Shown: one piece after another, positions 16,762-25,051 of the stretch
Position numbering within the stretch: position 1 is the first letter of the stretch
Layout of the letters: every line of letters starts with the position of its first letter
Origin: CAJGCS01 sp045589955
GTDB lineage: Bacteria; Bacillota_I; Bacilli_A; ML615J-28; CAG-313
Assembly (NCBI GenBank): GCA_045589955.1
Contig: JAZNQD010000049.1
Span: 1 to 36,341 of the forward strand
DNA length: 36,341 nucleotides
Direction: 5' to 3'
Translations under genes and position numbers: made by a program
Notes under the pieces: model-generated
Seen by the model: the letters and a program-made list of their open reading frames with translations, nothing else
Told to the model about the DNA's origin: nothing
The model's database searches: none

Positions 16762-18614
16762 TAATTATCGTTCTCCTTTCGGACAATTTTAATTGATTCT
16801 TCTTTAAGTTTAACAAATTCATTTGTTTTTTCAAAGAATTTATTTGAAGAAGCATTTAAAACTGCTTCATTATATGCGTTAATTTGATCTTGTTTTTTAT
16901 AAAATTGAACTATTGTTTCTAAACATTCTTCAAAATTGTCACTCTTAGTGTGATCAATTAAGCGATCATTAAGGATATTTAGAGTAAATTCCAATAATTC
17001 AGGTTGATTTTCAAATATTAAGTGAACATTTTCAACTCCCAAAAATTCACTCATTGAATAATATGTTTGAAAAGCGATTAAAACTAAATATTGATTAGTT
17101 AATTCTTTTCCGGGATATCTAATCATAGAGTCAATCGAACTAGCCTCATAAAACTTCGCAAAACGATTTTTCGAATATATTGAATGTTTTATGATTGAAT
17201 TATAAGCTATCTCAATACGTTTAGATATTTTAATTTCTTTTTTAGGTAATCTCTTAAGAACAGGCTGAGTTTTAACTTCATTTATTTGATTGATTTGTTT
17301 TGAAGGCAAATACTCTTCTGTAGTATAAGAATGGCTTTTTGATGCATCAAAATTTTCGTATAATTTATCAACTGAAACATCTAGATCATTAGATAACTTC
17401 TTTAGAAAAAAAGCTATAATCGATTCTTGATTTGCGATACGTAAGAAGTCAAAGACTTCGTTTTTAAACAATTCAACGCTTGCGATATCGTTTGGAATCA
17501 TTTTGTTATAAGCTAATTCATAAAGCCAATAGTAAACATTTTTCTTATTTACATCTAAGTAATTAAGTAATTTATCAGATCCATACTTATTTAGATATTC
17601 ATCAGGGTCAAGTCCATCAGGCAAAACAACGCTATTTGGCATATTATTATATTTTGAAAGCATAAAAGCGGATCTTTTCATTGCTTTTATACCGGCAGAG
17701 TCACCATCAAAACACAAAATAATATTTTTAGTTAAGCTAAGAAGCATATTAACATGTTCAGTAGTTAACGCTGTTCCCATAGTTGCAACACAATTATTAA
17801 TTCCTGCACGTTTTGCAGCAATGACATCCATGAATCCTTCAAATAGATAGACTGAATCAAGTTGTCTAATTGATTGAATAGCATTATGGTAGTTATAAAG
17901 GATTTCACCTTTATGGAAAATATCACTTTCAATTGAGTTAATATATTTAGCTTGATTAGAATCAGTGTAAATACGTCCACTAAAACCGACAACTTTTCCA
18001 TAACGGTTTTTAATTGGAAACATAATACGACTTCTAAAAGTATCATAATAAGCATCTTGATTATCTTCTTTTACTAATCCTAAGTTAATAGCATCAAGGA
18101 TATTATGATTCTTTTTAGATAAAGCTAAATATAAATAGTCTTTATTAATAGAGGATAAACCAATCTCAAATTCATTAATAATTTCATCATTTATACCACG
18201 ATTATATAAGTATTCTAATGCTTGTTTACCTTCATCAGAATTTTTTAAATAGAATTTGTAGAATTCATGAGCATCTTCCATTACTTTAATTAAACGCTCT
18301 TCTTTTATAGTTTGAGCATTTTTCTTTTCATCAATTTGGATTCCAAGTCTTTTAGCAAGTTTTATTGTTGCTTGATCTTCGGTAATATTTTCAATTTTTG
18401 AAACGAAACTAATAACATTTCCTTTTGCACCACAGCTAAAACAATTGTACATTTTAACTTTATCACTAACAGACATGGAAGGATTATTGTCATTATGAAA
18501 AGGACATAGACCAAACATACTATTACCTTTTTTCTTAAGTTGAACATATTCAGAAACAACTTCAATAATATTTGTTTCATTAACAACTCTTCGTTTAAGT
18601 TGATATGGTAACAT
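16761..18614 (-). CDS. dnaG: DNA primase
   Basis: 617 residues. Makes RNA primers at the replication fork. CHC2 zinc finger (CPFHNDNNPSMSV then CFSCGAKG, residues 37-65), catalytic core, and TOPRIM metal-binding acids in LFEGFMDV (about 254-261) and LCFDGDSAG (about 297-305). The C-terminal third is a weakly conserved helicase-interaction domain. Strong Shine-Dalgarno AAAGGAGG. It lies 30 nt after glyS and is coupled to rpoD, as in Bacillus. Confidence 0.97.
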   Translation of the reverse strand: MLPYQLKRRVVNETNIIEVVSEYVQLKKKGNSMFGLCPFHNDNNPSMSVSDKVKMYNCFSCGAKGNVISFVSKIENITEDQATIKLAKRLGIQIDEKKNAQTIKEERLIKVMEDAHEFYKFYLKNSDEGKQALEYLYNRGINDEIINEFEIGLSSINKDYLYLALSKKNHNILDAINLGLVKEDNQDAYYDTFRSRIMFPIKNRYGKVVGFSGRIYTDSNQAKYINSIESDIFHKGEILYNYHNAIQSIRQLDSVYLFEGFMDVIAAKRAGINNCVATMGTALTTEHVNMLLSLTKNIILCFDGDSAGIKAMKRSAFMLSKYNNMPNSVVLPDGLDPDEYLNKYGSDKLLNYLDVNKKNVYYWLYELAYNKMIPNDIASVELFKNEVFDFLRIANQESIIAFFLKKLSNDLDVSVDKLYENFDASKSHSYTTEEYLPSKQINQINEVKTQPVLKRLPKKEIKISKRIEIAYNSIIKHSIYSKNRFAKFYEASSIDSMIRYPGKELTNQYLVLIAFQTYYSMSEFLGVENVHLIFENQPELLEFTLNILNDRLIDHTKSDNFEECLETIVQFYKKQDQINAYNEAVLNASSNKFFEKTNEFVKLKEESIKIVRKENDN

Positions 18615-18644
18615 AGTCTACCTCCTTTTCTTTAAATTTAATAA

Positions 18645-20012
18645 TTAGAATTTACCGTAGAAGTATTTTGGTAAATCTTCTACTTTAACACGTTCTTGTT
18701 CCATTGAATCACGATGACGAACAGTAACAGTTCCTTCTTCTAAAGTTTCAAAGTCAACAGTTACACAATAAGGTGTACCAATGGCATCTTGACGGCGATA
18801 TCTTTTACCAATTTTACCACTTGTGTCGAATTCACAAACAAATAATTTAGATAATTCATGGTATAATTCACGCGCTTTATCATTTAATTTGTTTACAAGA
18901 GGTAATACAGCAACTTTAACTGGTGCAATTTCTGGCGTAAATCTTAAAACTTCACGTGTTTCGCCATTTTCAAGCGTTTCTTCATCATAAGCGTTAGTTA
19001 AAATTGCAAGTAATAAACGTTCAACGCCAACACTTGGTTCAACACAATATGGTAAATATTTTTCATTTGTTTCTGGATCAAGATATTCTAGACTTTCACC
19101 AGAATGTTCTTGGTGAACTCTTAAGTCATAATCTGTTCTGTCAGCAATTCCCCAAAGTTCTCCCCAGCCAAAGAAAAATTTGAATTCAATATCAGTAGTT
19201 GCCTTAGAATAGTGACTTAATTTTTCTTTTTCATGATCTCTAGTTCTAATTGATTCTTCTTTGATACCTACTTCTTTTAAGAAGTTTAAGCAATAAGCTT
19301 TCCAGTATTCAAACCATTCTAAATCTGTTCCTGGTTTACAGAAGAATTCAAGTTCCATTTGTTCAAATTCGCGTGTTCTAAAAATAAAGTTACCTGGTGT
19401 AATTTCATTTCTAAAACTCTTACCAATTTGACCAATACCAAAAGGTACTTTTTTACGAGAAGTTCTTTGAACATTTTTAAAGTTTACAAAAATCCCTTGA
19501 GCTGTTTCTGGACGTAAATAAACTGTATTCTTAGCGCTTTCAATAACACCAAGTTGTGTTTGGAACATTAAATTAAATTTACGAATCTCAGTGAAATTAG
19601 TTTTGCCACAATTTGGACAAGGAACATTATTTTCATTTAAATAGTTGAATAATTTTTCATTAGACCAACCATCACCAGATTCTTCTCCATGAGTAAAATC
19701 TTCTACTAATTTATCAGCACGATGTCTTGTACCACATGATTTACAATCAATTAATGGATCACTAAATCCCCCAACGTGGCCACTTGCAACCCAAGTTTCC
19801 GGGTTCATTAAGATAGCAGCATCAATACCAACATTGTTTGGTGAAGTTTGAATAAAAGATTTCCACCAAGCTTTCTTAATATTATTTTTTAATTCTACGC
19901 CTAATGGTCCATAATCCCAAGTGTTTGATAAGCCACCATATAGTTCACTACCTTGGTATACAAAACCTAATTGTTTAAGATAAGCTACAAATTTTTCCAT
20001 TGTCATTTCCAT
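18645..20012 (-). CDS. glyS: Glycyl-tRNA synthetase, single-chain type
   Basis: 455 residues from the preferred ATG. Class II synthetase of the homodimeric type. It shows the zinc-binding pair CKSCGTRHRADKL and CPNCGKTNF, motif 2 (FRNEITP ... FRTREFEQMELEFF) and motif 3 (PSVGVERLLLAIL). The C-terminal anticodon-binding domain ends in the DLPKYFYGKF tail. ATG at 20012 has AAAGGA 9 nt upstream; an ATG two codons earlier (20018) is only 3 nt from it. Its own strong promoter leaves a leader of about 45 nt, too short for a T-box. First gene of the glyS-dnaG-rpoD operon. Confidence 0.96.
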   Translation of the reverse strand: MEMTMEKFVAYLKQLGFVYQGSELYGGLSNTWDYGPLGVELKNNIKKAWWKSFIQTSPNNVGIDAAILMNPETWVASGHVGGFSDPLIDCKSCGTRHRADKLVEDFTHGEESGDGWSNEKLFNYLNENNVPCPNCGKTNFTEIRKFNLMFQTQLGVIESAKNTVYLRPETAQGIFVNFKNVQRTSRKKVPFGIGQIGKSFRNEITPGNFIFRTREFEQMELEFFCKPGTDLEWFEYWKAYCLNFLKEVGIKEESIRTRDHEKEKLSHYSKATTDIEFKFFFGWGELWGIADRTDYDLRVHQEHSGESLEYLDPETNEKYLPYCVEPSVGVERLLLAILTNAYDEETLENGETREVLRFTPEIAPVKVAVLPLVNKLNDKARELYHELSKLFVCEFDTSGKIGKRYRRQDAIGTPYCVTVDFETLEEGTVTVRHRDSMEQERVKVEDLPKYFYGKF

Positions 20013-20065
20013 ATTCATCAGTCCTTTCGCTCAAAAAATTCGATATTTATCCATTTTACTCGCTT

Positions 20066-20094
20066 ATTATATCACAGAGAAAACAGAAAGTCAA
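20066..20094 (-). promoter_or_regulatory. Strong sigma-A promoter for glyS-dnaG-rpoD
   Basis: Minus strand: TTGACT (20089-20094), 17-nt spacer, TATAAT (20066-20071) with TGA upstream. The 20019-20356 stretch without genes holds this promoter, the yqfD terminator and about 110 nt of AT-rich DNA in which I see nothing else. Confidence 0.9.
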
Positions 20095-20206
20095 TGCTTT
20101 TAAATAAGTTTTTTCGTTTTTCTAATTCAATAATTATTAAACGATTACTTATACTTTTTGAGAAATATTTTTTAGCATTTTTTTCATCATCTTTTAGGAA
20201 AAATTC

Positions 20207-20252
20207 ATTAAAAAAGATGTAAAAATTAAAAAAGATGTGTCTTGCACATCTT
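20207..20252 (-). terminator. Terminator after yqfD with duplicated 3' arm
   Basis: Stem AAGATGTG (20232-20239) with its complement (20245-20252) and a 5-nt loop, then a T-run on the minus strand. The 14-mer ATTAAAAAAGATGT occurs twice, at 20207-20220 and 20225-20238, so the 3' arm and U-tract are tandemly duplicated with an 18-nt period. Confidence 0.7.
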
Positions 20253-20356
20253 AAGGATAAATTTTATAATTAAATAAACAAAATAATTATATTATAACAA
20301 TCTAACACTTTTACTTTTAATGAAAAAACATGTACCTATACCAGTTTAAATTATTT

Positions 20357-21460
20357 TTAATATGGATAGCTTTTAACAGTAGCATTCTTAATATATTTAA
20401 GTAAATAATAAAACCTGTATTCATTTTCATCTTCACAAAAGTTAATAAATTTCATAAACATTATTTTCTCTTGTGAAGATACCTTTTCTTTAAAAAAATT
20501 TGAATAAATTTGTTGTTCTGACATAACTTTTGCATCTTTATATTCAATCACCTTATTTTTTTCTTCAATATTATAGATAACATTTTCTTCGATTCGAAAG
20601 ATATTTTTAATATCAACAATATTATCTCTCATAACATATTTCTCTTTTTCTTCTACACGATTTTTTCCTACCCTTTTATTAAACAAGTAAAAAACATTTA
20701 CCTTTTTGTTATCATACTTTAACTGTTTAAAGTTTACTACTTTAGGAATAATAATTTCTTGATAAATAGCATATTCAATCAAAACAATTCCTTGAGCATG
20801 TACAAGATTTGAAAGATTATTTGGATCAATTTGGTAATTCACATTCCCAGAAATTAATAGATCCCCTTTTTTAATTATTTGATTAATGCCTACAACCGGG
20901 ACGCCACTTTGAACTTCAAATCCGACCACTTTCCCATCCACATTTGAAACAATGTCAGAGGGCTTTTGTTCATCATTTTTAATATCAGGATATTCTTCTT
21001 TCTTTTCGATATCAATGTATAAACAACCAGCTCTTCTTCTAACGCCAATATAAGAATAATTACTATACTTTTCTCTTAGCTGATTTGATAAATCATTTAA
21101 ATCTTTTTCTATTCTCATAAATGGCCCAATAAATTTTATTTCTTTTTTAACATCTTCTAAAACACAATAATCAAATGTCGACTCATTTGAAAATGTTATT
21201 TCTCTGATAAAATAATTTGACATTACGAATAAACCTAAAATGATAATTAAACTTAAAGTCGTAACTGTTTTTGTCTTAACAATTCGCTTTAAAGCGTTAT
21301 GATAGCGATCATCTATATAACAATTAACATCTTTTCTGATAATTTTATTAATCGAATGTGCGTAAAATATAGCCGTATCTTCATTAACTTCAATGTTATA
21401 TCCTGAATATTTTTTACTAAAGAAATTATTAATACTAGTTGTTATTTTATACCTATACAT
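20357..21460 (-). CDS. yqfD: Sporulation protein YqfD
   Basis: 367 residues from the ATG at 21460. A short N-terminal domain, one transmembrane helix (LSLIIILGLFVMSNYF, about residues 70-86), then a large extracytoplasmic domain with the YIGVRRRAGCLYIDI and DLLISGNV blocks of the YqfD family. In Bacillus this is a sigma-E-controlled mother-cell membrane protein needed for sporulation. The ATG overlaps the yqfC stop (ATGTATAG). No good Shine-Dalgarno is present, so translation probably depends on coupling to yqfC. Bacillus continues with phoH here; this window does not. Confidence 0.88.
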   Translation of the reverse strand: MYRYKITTSINNFFSKKYSGYNIEVNEDTAIFYAHSINKIIRKDVNCYIDDRYHNALKRIVKTKTVTTLSLIIILGLFVMSNYFIREITFSNESTFDYCVLEDVKKEIKFIGPFMRIEKDLNDLSNQLREKYSNYSYIGVRRRAGCLYIDIEKKEEYPDIKNDEQKPSDIVSNVDGKVVGFEVQSGVPVVGINQIIKKGDLLISGNVNYQIDPNNLSNLVHAQGIVLIEYAIYQEIIIPKVVNFKQLKYDNKKVNVFYLFNKRVGKNRVEEKEKYVMRDNIVDIKNIFRIEENVIYNIEEKNKVIEYKDAKVMSEQQIYSNFFKEKVSSQEKIMFMKFINFCEDENEYRFYYLLKYIKNATVKSYPY

Positions 21461-21674
21461 CAATAATTTTAATTTCTTGAATTTTTCCAAAAATTTCAAT
21501 CGCAAATTCATCCATCTTTTTAACAACTAAATCATCACCTTTAATAATGTATTTACTTAGTGTTATTTCATTAATAGAAATATTTAAAACATTTTCATAA
21601 TTTTCAACAATAAGATGATTATTATTAACCAGTTTTAAACACATTTTTCCAACATTTAAAAATATTTTTTTCAT
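21453..21674 (-). CDS. yqfC: Sporulation protein YqfC (YabP/YqfC family)
   Basis: 73 residues, shorter than Bacillus YqfC (about 93), lacking the extra N-terminus. The core pattern LIVENYENVLNISINEITLSKYIIKGDDLVVKKMDEFAIEIFGKI is the family's beta-rich signature with the G-D-L turn. It lies between rpsU and yqfD, as in Bacillus. No Shine-Dalgarno precedes the ATG. The sigma-E-like -10 ends only 5 nt before it, so the mRNA may be nearly leaderless. An internal Met11 preceded by GGAAAA is an alternative start. Confidence 0.85.
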   Translation of the reverse strand: MKKIFLNVGKMCLKLVNNNHLIVENYENVLNISINEITLSKYIIKGDDLVVKKMDEFAIEIFGKIQEIKIIDV

Positions 21675-21679
21675 AATTA

Positions 21680-21708
21680 ATTATATTATAATCATTAAGG
21701 TAATATGT
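21680..21708 (-). promoter_or_regulatory. Sigma-E-like promoter for yqfC-yqfD
   Basis: Minus strand: ACATATT (21708-21702), 14 nt, AATATAAT (21687-21680). Compared with the Bacillus sigma-E consensus KMATATT and CATACAHT this is 6/7 and 6/8. Both boxes and the spacer length are identical to those upstream of gerM. Confidence 0.6.
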
Positions 21709-21715
21709 TCTTCAT

Positions 21716-21745
21716 AATAAAAAACTACGAACATAAGTTCGTAGT
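21716..21745 (-). terminator. Terminator after rpsU
   Basis: Stem ACTACGAAC (21724-21732) with its complement (21737-21745), 4-nt loop, then TTTTTTATT on the minus strand. It isolates rpsU from yqfC, so yqfC needs its own promoter. Confidence 0.85.
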
Positions 21746-21765
21746 CTGTTTGTTTGATACAATTA

Positions 21766-21948
21766 CTATGGACGGCGATTACCTGCTTTACGTAAAGCAC
21801 GTTTCTTTTCTTTTCTAATATCGCTTGGTTTCATGTAATGTTGACGTTTACGTGCTTCCACAAGGGTACCTGATCTAGAAACATCACGTTTAAATCTCTT
21901 TAAAGCTTCGTCTAATGTATCATTTTCTCTTACAATTGTTTTTGGCAT
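21766..21948 (-). CDS. rpsU: 30S ribosomal protein S21
   Basis: 60-residue basic protein of the small subunit that supports initiation on Shine-Dalgarno mRNAs. Family features: N-terminal MPKTIVRENDTLDEALKRFKR, central EARKRQHYMKPS and a basic tail ending RKAGNRRP. Single-gene unit with its own promoter and terminator and a GGGGGG Shine-Dalgarno. Its place before yqfC-yqfD is conserved with Bacillus, apart from intervening yqeY, yqfA and yqfB. Confidence 0.97.
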   Translation of the reverse strand: MPKTIVRENDTLDEALKRFKRDVSRSGTLVEARKRQHYMKPSDIRKEKKRALRKAGNRRP

Positions 21949-21989
21949 AATCTTCTGGTCCCCCCTTTCGCACCATAAATTCCTTTATT

Positions 21990-22018
21990 ATTATACAATA
22001 AAATAATAAAAAGTTAAA
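21990..22018 (-). promoter_or_regulatory. Sigma-A promoter for rpsU
   Basis: Minus strand: TTTAAC (22013-22018), 17-nt spacer, TATAAT (21990-21995). Confidence 0.75.
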
Positions 22019-22036
22019 CCGATTTGCTTATTTATT

Positions 22037-22657
22037 TTATTTTATGAAGATTTCATTATTAATTTTTGTTGCTAGATTTAAAATCGCCTTATAACGATGA
22101 GAAATCTTATTTTTAGTCATAGCATCAATTTGACCAAGAGTCTTCTTGTATTCAGGAAGATAAAATAAAGGATCATATCCAAAGCCACCTGTCCCAACTT
22201 CTTTATCTAAAATCAAACCTTGAAGTTGTCCATAGCCACTTACAATTTTATCCCCATCGTAATAAACCATTTCACACGCATAATGGGCGTTTTTATTAGT
22301 TTCAGCCTTCATCAAATCTAAAAGTTTTAAATTATTTGCTTTATCAGTCGATTCAGCTTGATAATTATCTCCAATCGAAAAACGAGCACTATAAATTCCC
22401 GGAGCACCATTTAAAGCATCAACAACAATACCAGAATCATCACAAATAGTTGGTATATTTGTTTTTTCAAAATAGTATTTCGCTTTTATTAATGAGTTTT
22501 CATAAAAAGAGTTGCCATCTTCAATCGGTTCTTCAATAGTACGATAAGGATCAATTTCATCAAGAGAAACTAATTCGACATTTGGTATAACACTTAAAAA
22601 GATAGCTTTTACTTCAACAGCTTTATTTTTATTTCTTGTTCCAAATAATATTTTCAT
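22037..22657 (-). CDS. rdgB: XTP/dITP diphosphatase (RdgB/HAM1 family)
   Basis: 206 residues from the ATG at 22657. It cleans the nucleotide pool by hydrolysing dITP, ITP and XTP to monophosphates. Motifs: FGTRNKNKAVEVK at the N-terminus, CDDSGIVVDALNGAPGIYSARF (about 64-85), GTGGFGYDPLFYLPEYKKT (about 148-166) and ISHRYKAI near the end. GGTGAT supports this start; the upstream in-frame extension lacks family residues. It follows gerM, as in Bacillus (gerM-rph-rdgB), but rph is absent. A terminator-like hairpin lies between them. Confidence 0.94.
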   Translation of the reverse strand: MKILFGTRNKNKAVEVKAIFLSVIPNVELVSLDEIDPYRTIEEPIEDGNSFYENSLIKAKYYFEKTNIPTICDDSGIVVDALNGAPGIYSARFSIGDNYQAESTDKANNLKLLDLMKAETNKNAHYACEMVYYDGDKIVSGYGQLQGLILDKEVGTGGFGYDPLFYLPEYKKTLGQIDAMTKNKISHRYKAILNLATKINNEIFIK

Positions 22658-22690
22658 ATAATCACCATCAATATAATAACACAAAATATA

Positions 22691-22715
22691 AAAAATGGCT
22701 AGCAATAAACTAGCC
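22691..22715 (-). terminator. Terminator between gerM and rdgB
   Basis: Stem GGCTAG (22697-22702) with CTAGCC (22710-22715), 7-nt loop, then ATTTTTT on the minus strand. Confidence 0.7.
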
Positions 22716-22719
22716 TGTT

Positions 22720-23643
22720 TTAAATAATTTCATCTACCTTTAAACCACTATTTACCGTTCCTGAAACATTATTTTCGGTAAAATCTTCCTCATAAATCGT
22801 CATTACATTATTATTAATTGTAAAAGAATTAAGTTTAAAGTTGATTTTTATGCTTTCAATTAATTCATTAATAATAGTCGTCGATAAAACTTCATCCGTT
22901 CCTAAATTAATTGTTAATTCATTTTGATTTAATTCATACGAATATCCGCTATTAATCACTTCATCTGATAATAGTTTAGATGCCAAAAAATCAATAGACG
23001 TCATATCACTATAAAAATATGTGACTGGTCGTAAGAATTCTCCTTCATCATGAAGAATAGTAAAATAATCCGCTTCAAACAAGTATGAAGTTTCATATTG
23101 ATAATTTACATTAATTGATCGATCAATTTTAGAAAAACTGTAATCTTGTAATTTATTTAGCACTTTATTATCAACTTTAATAACAACTTCAGAAATATCA
23201 TCATTACAGAACGTCCAAGCAATTGATGCTAATGCTTTTTTTCCATCAGAGTTTAAAAAATCATTAGATAGAACTAAAGTAAGTTTATTTTGTAACAATT
23301 CATATTTTTCTAAGATAGTTGATGTTTCAACCGATGTATAATATCCTTTTGGATAAATATTCGATTTAGAGGTTAACAAATCCCATTTTTGATGTATTTC
23401 ATCATTTTCTTCATCAACCCCAATATTTAGCCCAACTAATCCTTCATCAGTTTTATAAACATATACTAATTTTGTCTTTTTATTTACATTAAGATTTTCT
23501 TCTTGTTCAATTTTACTATTCGATAATAAGTCTTCATAAATATTTTTAGGGATAGATAAAGCCACTATTAAAGTTAATACAAAGCAACCAACCCCAATCA
23601 AAATTCTCTTTTTCGCTTTATTACTTAAATTAATTTTTTTCAT
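22720..23643 (-). CDS. gerM: GerM-like sporulation/germination protein
   Basis: 307 residues. An N-terminal transmembrane anchor (about 12-30), then two repeated alpha/beta domains (about 55-165 and 195-305) of the GerM type. Each has a KLVYVYKTDEG- or VTYFYSDM-like first strand, a helix corresponding to the 'LL.G' segment, and a later strand such as LTINLG. In Bacillus GerM is made in the mother cell under sigma-E and helps the early spore envelope. Sequence similarity is modest. The adjacency to rdgB and a sigma-E-like promoter at the right place raise my confidence. Shine-Dalgarno GGGTGAT. Confidence 0.75.
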   Translation of the reverse strand: MKKINLSNKAKKRILIGVGCFVLTLIVALSIPKNIYEDLLSNSKIEQEENLNVNKKTKLVYVYKTDEGLVGLNIGVDEENDEIHQKWDLLTSKSNIYPKGYYTSVETSTILEKYELLQNKLTLVLSNDFLNSDGKKALASIAWTFCNDDISEVVIKVDNKVLNKLQDYSFSKIDRSINVNYQYETSYLFEADYFTILHDEGEFLRPVTYFYSDMTSIDFLASKLLSDEVINSGYSYELNQNELTINLGTDEVLSTTIINELIESIKINFKLNSFTINNNVMTIYEEDFTENNVSGTVNSGLKVDEII

Positions 23644-23658
23644 TTAATCACCCAATGC

Positions 23659-23687
23659 ATTATATTAGCAAAGCATCGAAAATATGT
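23659..23687 (-). promoter_or_regulatory. Sigma-E-like promoter for gerM
   Basis: Minus strand: ACATATT (23687-23681), 14 nt, AATATAAT (23666-23659). Same boxes and spacing as yqfC. A sigma-A reading of the enclosed TATAAT would have a very poor -35 (ACATAT) and no TGn. Confidence 0.6.
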
Positions 23688-23747
23688 CATAATTGATTTT
23701 TTCAAAAAAGTAATTTTATCATTAAAAAAGCCTAAATTAAGGAATTA

Positions 23748-23756
23748 TGTTATAAT
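23748..23756 (+). promoter_or_regulatory. Extended -10 promoter for the CPBP protease gene
   Basis: TGTTATAAT, 27 nt before the ATG, with AAAGGAGG in between. No clear -35. Confidence 0.6.
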
Positions 23757-23783
23757 ATTTAAGGAAAGAAAAGGAGGAATAAT

Positions 23784-24650
23784 ATGGAAAATAAAGAAGC
23801 ATCAATTTTTTCTTTTAAAGAAAATCTTACTAAAACGCCATCCGAAGTTGATTCAAGTTTTACAAGACATCGCGCCTTTTATGTTCTTCTTTTAAATATT
23901 GCATCAACATATGTTATAAGCACTATTTTATCTTTCATAATACTGGCAATATGTTCTTTTTTCCATTTGAACGATAACATAGCCAACTCAATATCACAAC
24001 TAGTAAGTACTATTGTAACACTAGGCCTTATTATTCCTTTAATGTATAAAACAATCGCAAGTGATGCTAAAGTATTTTCTAAGAAAACTTGGTTAGTTTT
24101 GTTACTAACCCTAGGCTTTTTTGTTATTTTTTACGTTCTTGTTAGTTATTTATACACCGACCTTATTGAAAAAAACATTATTCAATTATTAGTTAAACAT
24201 AATATCATATCCAGTGACACTTTAAAAAAATTCCCAACAAGCATTAACCAAATCGAAATTGAAAAAATGTTAAAAGATAATACCGCATTAATTATTTCGA
24301 TTCCTTCAATCGTTGTCCTAGCACCTTTTCTTGAAGAGTTAATATATCGAAAATCCCTATTTCGAATTTTAAACATTAAAGTTCCAGGATTTAATGCTAT
24401 TATCTCTGGGTTAATTTTTGGCTTAGTTCATGTTATTATGCCGATCATCTTAGTATTACTTTCTTTAAATATCGAAGGATCGGATTATACAATTGATAAC
24501 CTTTATCTTGAGTCAATTTATTTTTTCAATTATTTTATTTGTGGTGTACTGCTTGGCATTATATATAATATTAGCGGACAAAATCTATTTATTTCATATC
24601 TTGTTCATTTATTAAATAACCTGATTGTTTTAATTGATGTCATATTATAA
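23784..24650 (+). CDS. CPBP family intramembrane glutamic-type protease
   Basis: 288-residue multi-pass membrane protein with about seven hydrophobic segments. The CPBP/ABI motifs are EELIYRKSLFR (Glu184-Glu185, Arg189), FGLVH (His216) and HLLNN (His275, Asn278-279). The Glu and His residues would form the membrane-embedded active site. Bacterial members are often linked to bacteriocin self-immunity or protein processing, but no bacteriocin gene is visible here and the substrate is unknown. Transcribed opposite to its neighbours, with its own promoter and a shared terminator. Confidence 0.9.
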   Translation: MENKEASIFSFKENLTKTPSEVDSSFTRHRAFYVLLLNIASTYVISTILSFIILAICSFFHLNDNIANSISQLVSTIVTLGLIIPLMYKTIASDAKVFSKKTWLVLLLTLGFFVIFYVLVSYLYTDLIEKNIIQLLVKHNIISSDTLKKFPTSINQIEIEKMLKDNTALIISIPSIVVLAPFLEELIYRKSLFRILNIKVPGFNAIISGLIFGLVHVIMPIILVLLSLNIEGSDYTIDNLYLESIYFFNYFICGVLLGIIYNISGQNLFISYLVHLLNNLIVLIDVIL

Positions 24651-24651
24651 C

Positions 24652-24685
24652 AAAAAACTTGACTAAATTATTAGTCAAGTTTTTT
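24652..24685. terminator. Bidirectional terminator between CPBP gene and hup
   Basis: 15-bp perfect stem (24652-24666 with 24671-24685), 4-nt loop, A-run on one side and T-run on the other. Confidence 0.9.
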
Positions 24686-24966
24686 TAGTTATTTTCTGAT
24701 AATGAATCTTTAAGTTTCTTACTAGCATTAAATCTTATTTTGTTAATACCTTCAACATAGATTTTTTGACCAGTTGCGGGGTTAACACCATAATAGCCTT
24801 CTTGGAAATATTTTTCAAATGTTCCAAATCCACTTAAAACAACTTTCCCTTCTTCTGCTAGGCCTAAAGTAATTAACTCAAGAGTTTGTGTAACAATATC
24901 TTGGATTTCTTGGTAATTATAATTATTTTGACTATGTATTCTTTTAATTAATTCGCTTTTAGTCAT
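24685..24966 (-). CDS. hup: HU family DNA-binding protein
   Basis: 93 residues from the ATG at 24966. Nucleoid protein that bends DNA as a dimer. Features: MTKSELIKRI N-terminus, GFGTFEKY (about 46-53), the beta-arm NPATGQKIYV (about 61-70) and a basic C-terminus. The longer upstream reading is rejected because GAGGTGG sits just before this ATG. It follows spoIVA on the same strand, as hbs does in Bacillus, with its own extended -10 at 24986-24994. Confidence 0.96.
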   Translation of the reverse strand: MTKSELIKRIHSQNNYNYQEIQDIVTQTLELITLGLAEEGKVVLSGFGTFEKYFQEGYYGVNPATGQKIYVEGINKIRFNASKKLKDSLSENN

Positions 24967-24985
24967 ACTATCCACCTCTATAGTG

Positions 24986-24994
24986 ATTATATCA
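24986..24994 (-). promoter_or_regulatory. Extended -10 promoter for hup
   Basis: Minus strand TGATATAAT, 20 nt before the start codon; weak -35. Confidence 0.6.
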
Positions 24995-25051
24995 CAACTA
25001 AAATTAAATTTCTTCAAAAATGATAATTTTTATAAGTAAAACAAAGTTTTT

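Noticed and set aside
20013..20066. T-box riboswitch at glyS
   Set aside because: The leader from the predicted start to the ATG is only about 45 nt and has no T-box core sequence.
19971..20222. 83-codon plus-strand frame before glyS
   Set aside because: It covers the glyS promoter, is Phe/Lys-rich and lacks a start signal.
12599..23735. AAAAAAGCCTAA shared upstream of plsY and the CPBP gene
   Set aside because: Distance to the -10 differs (8 versus 16 nt), so it is probably chance in AT-rich DNA.
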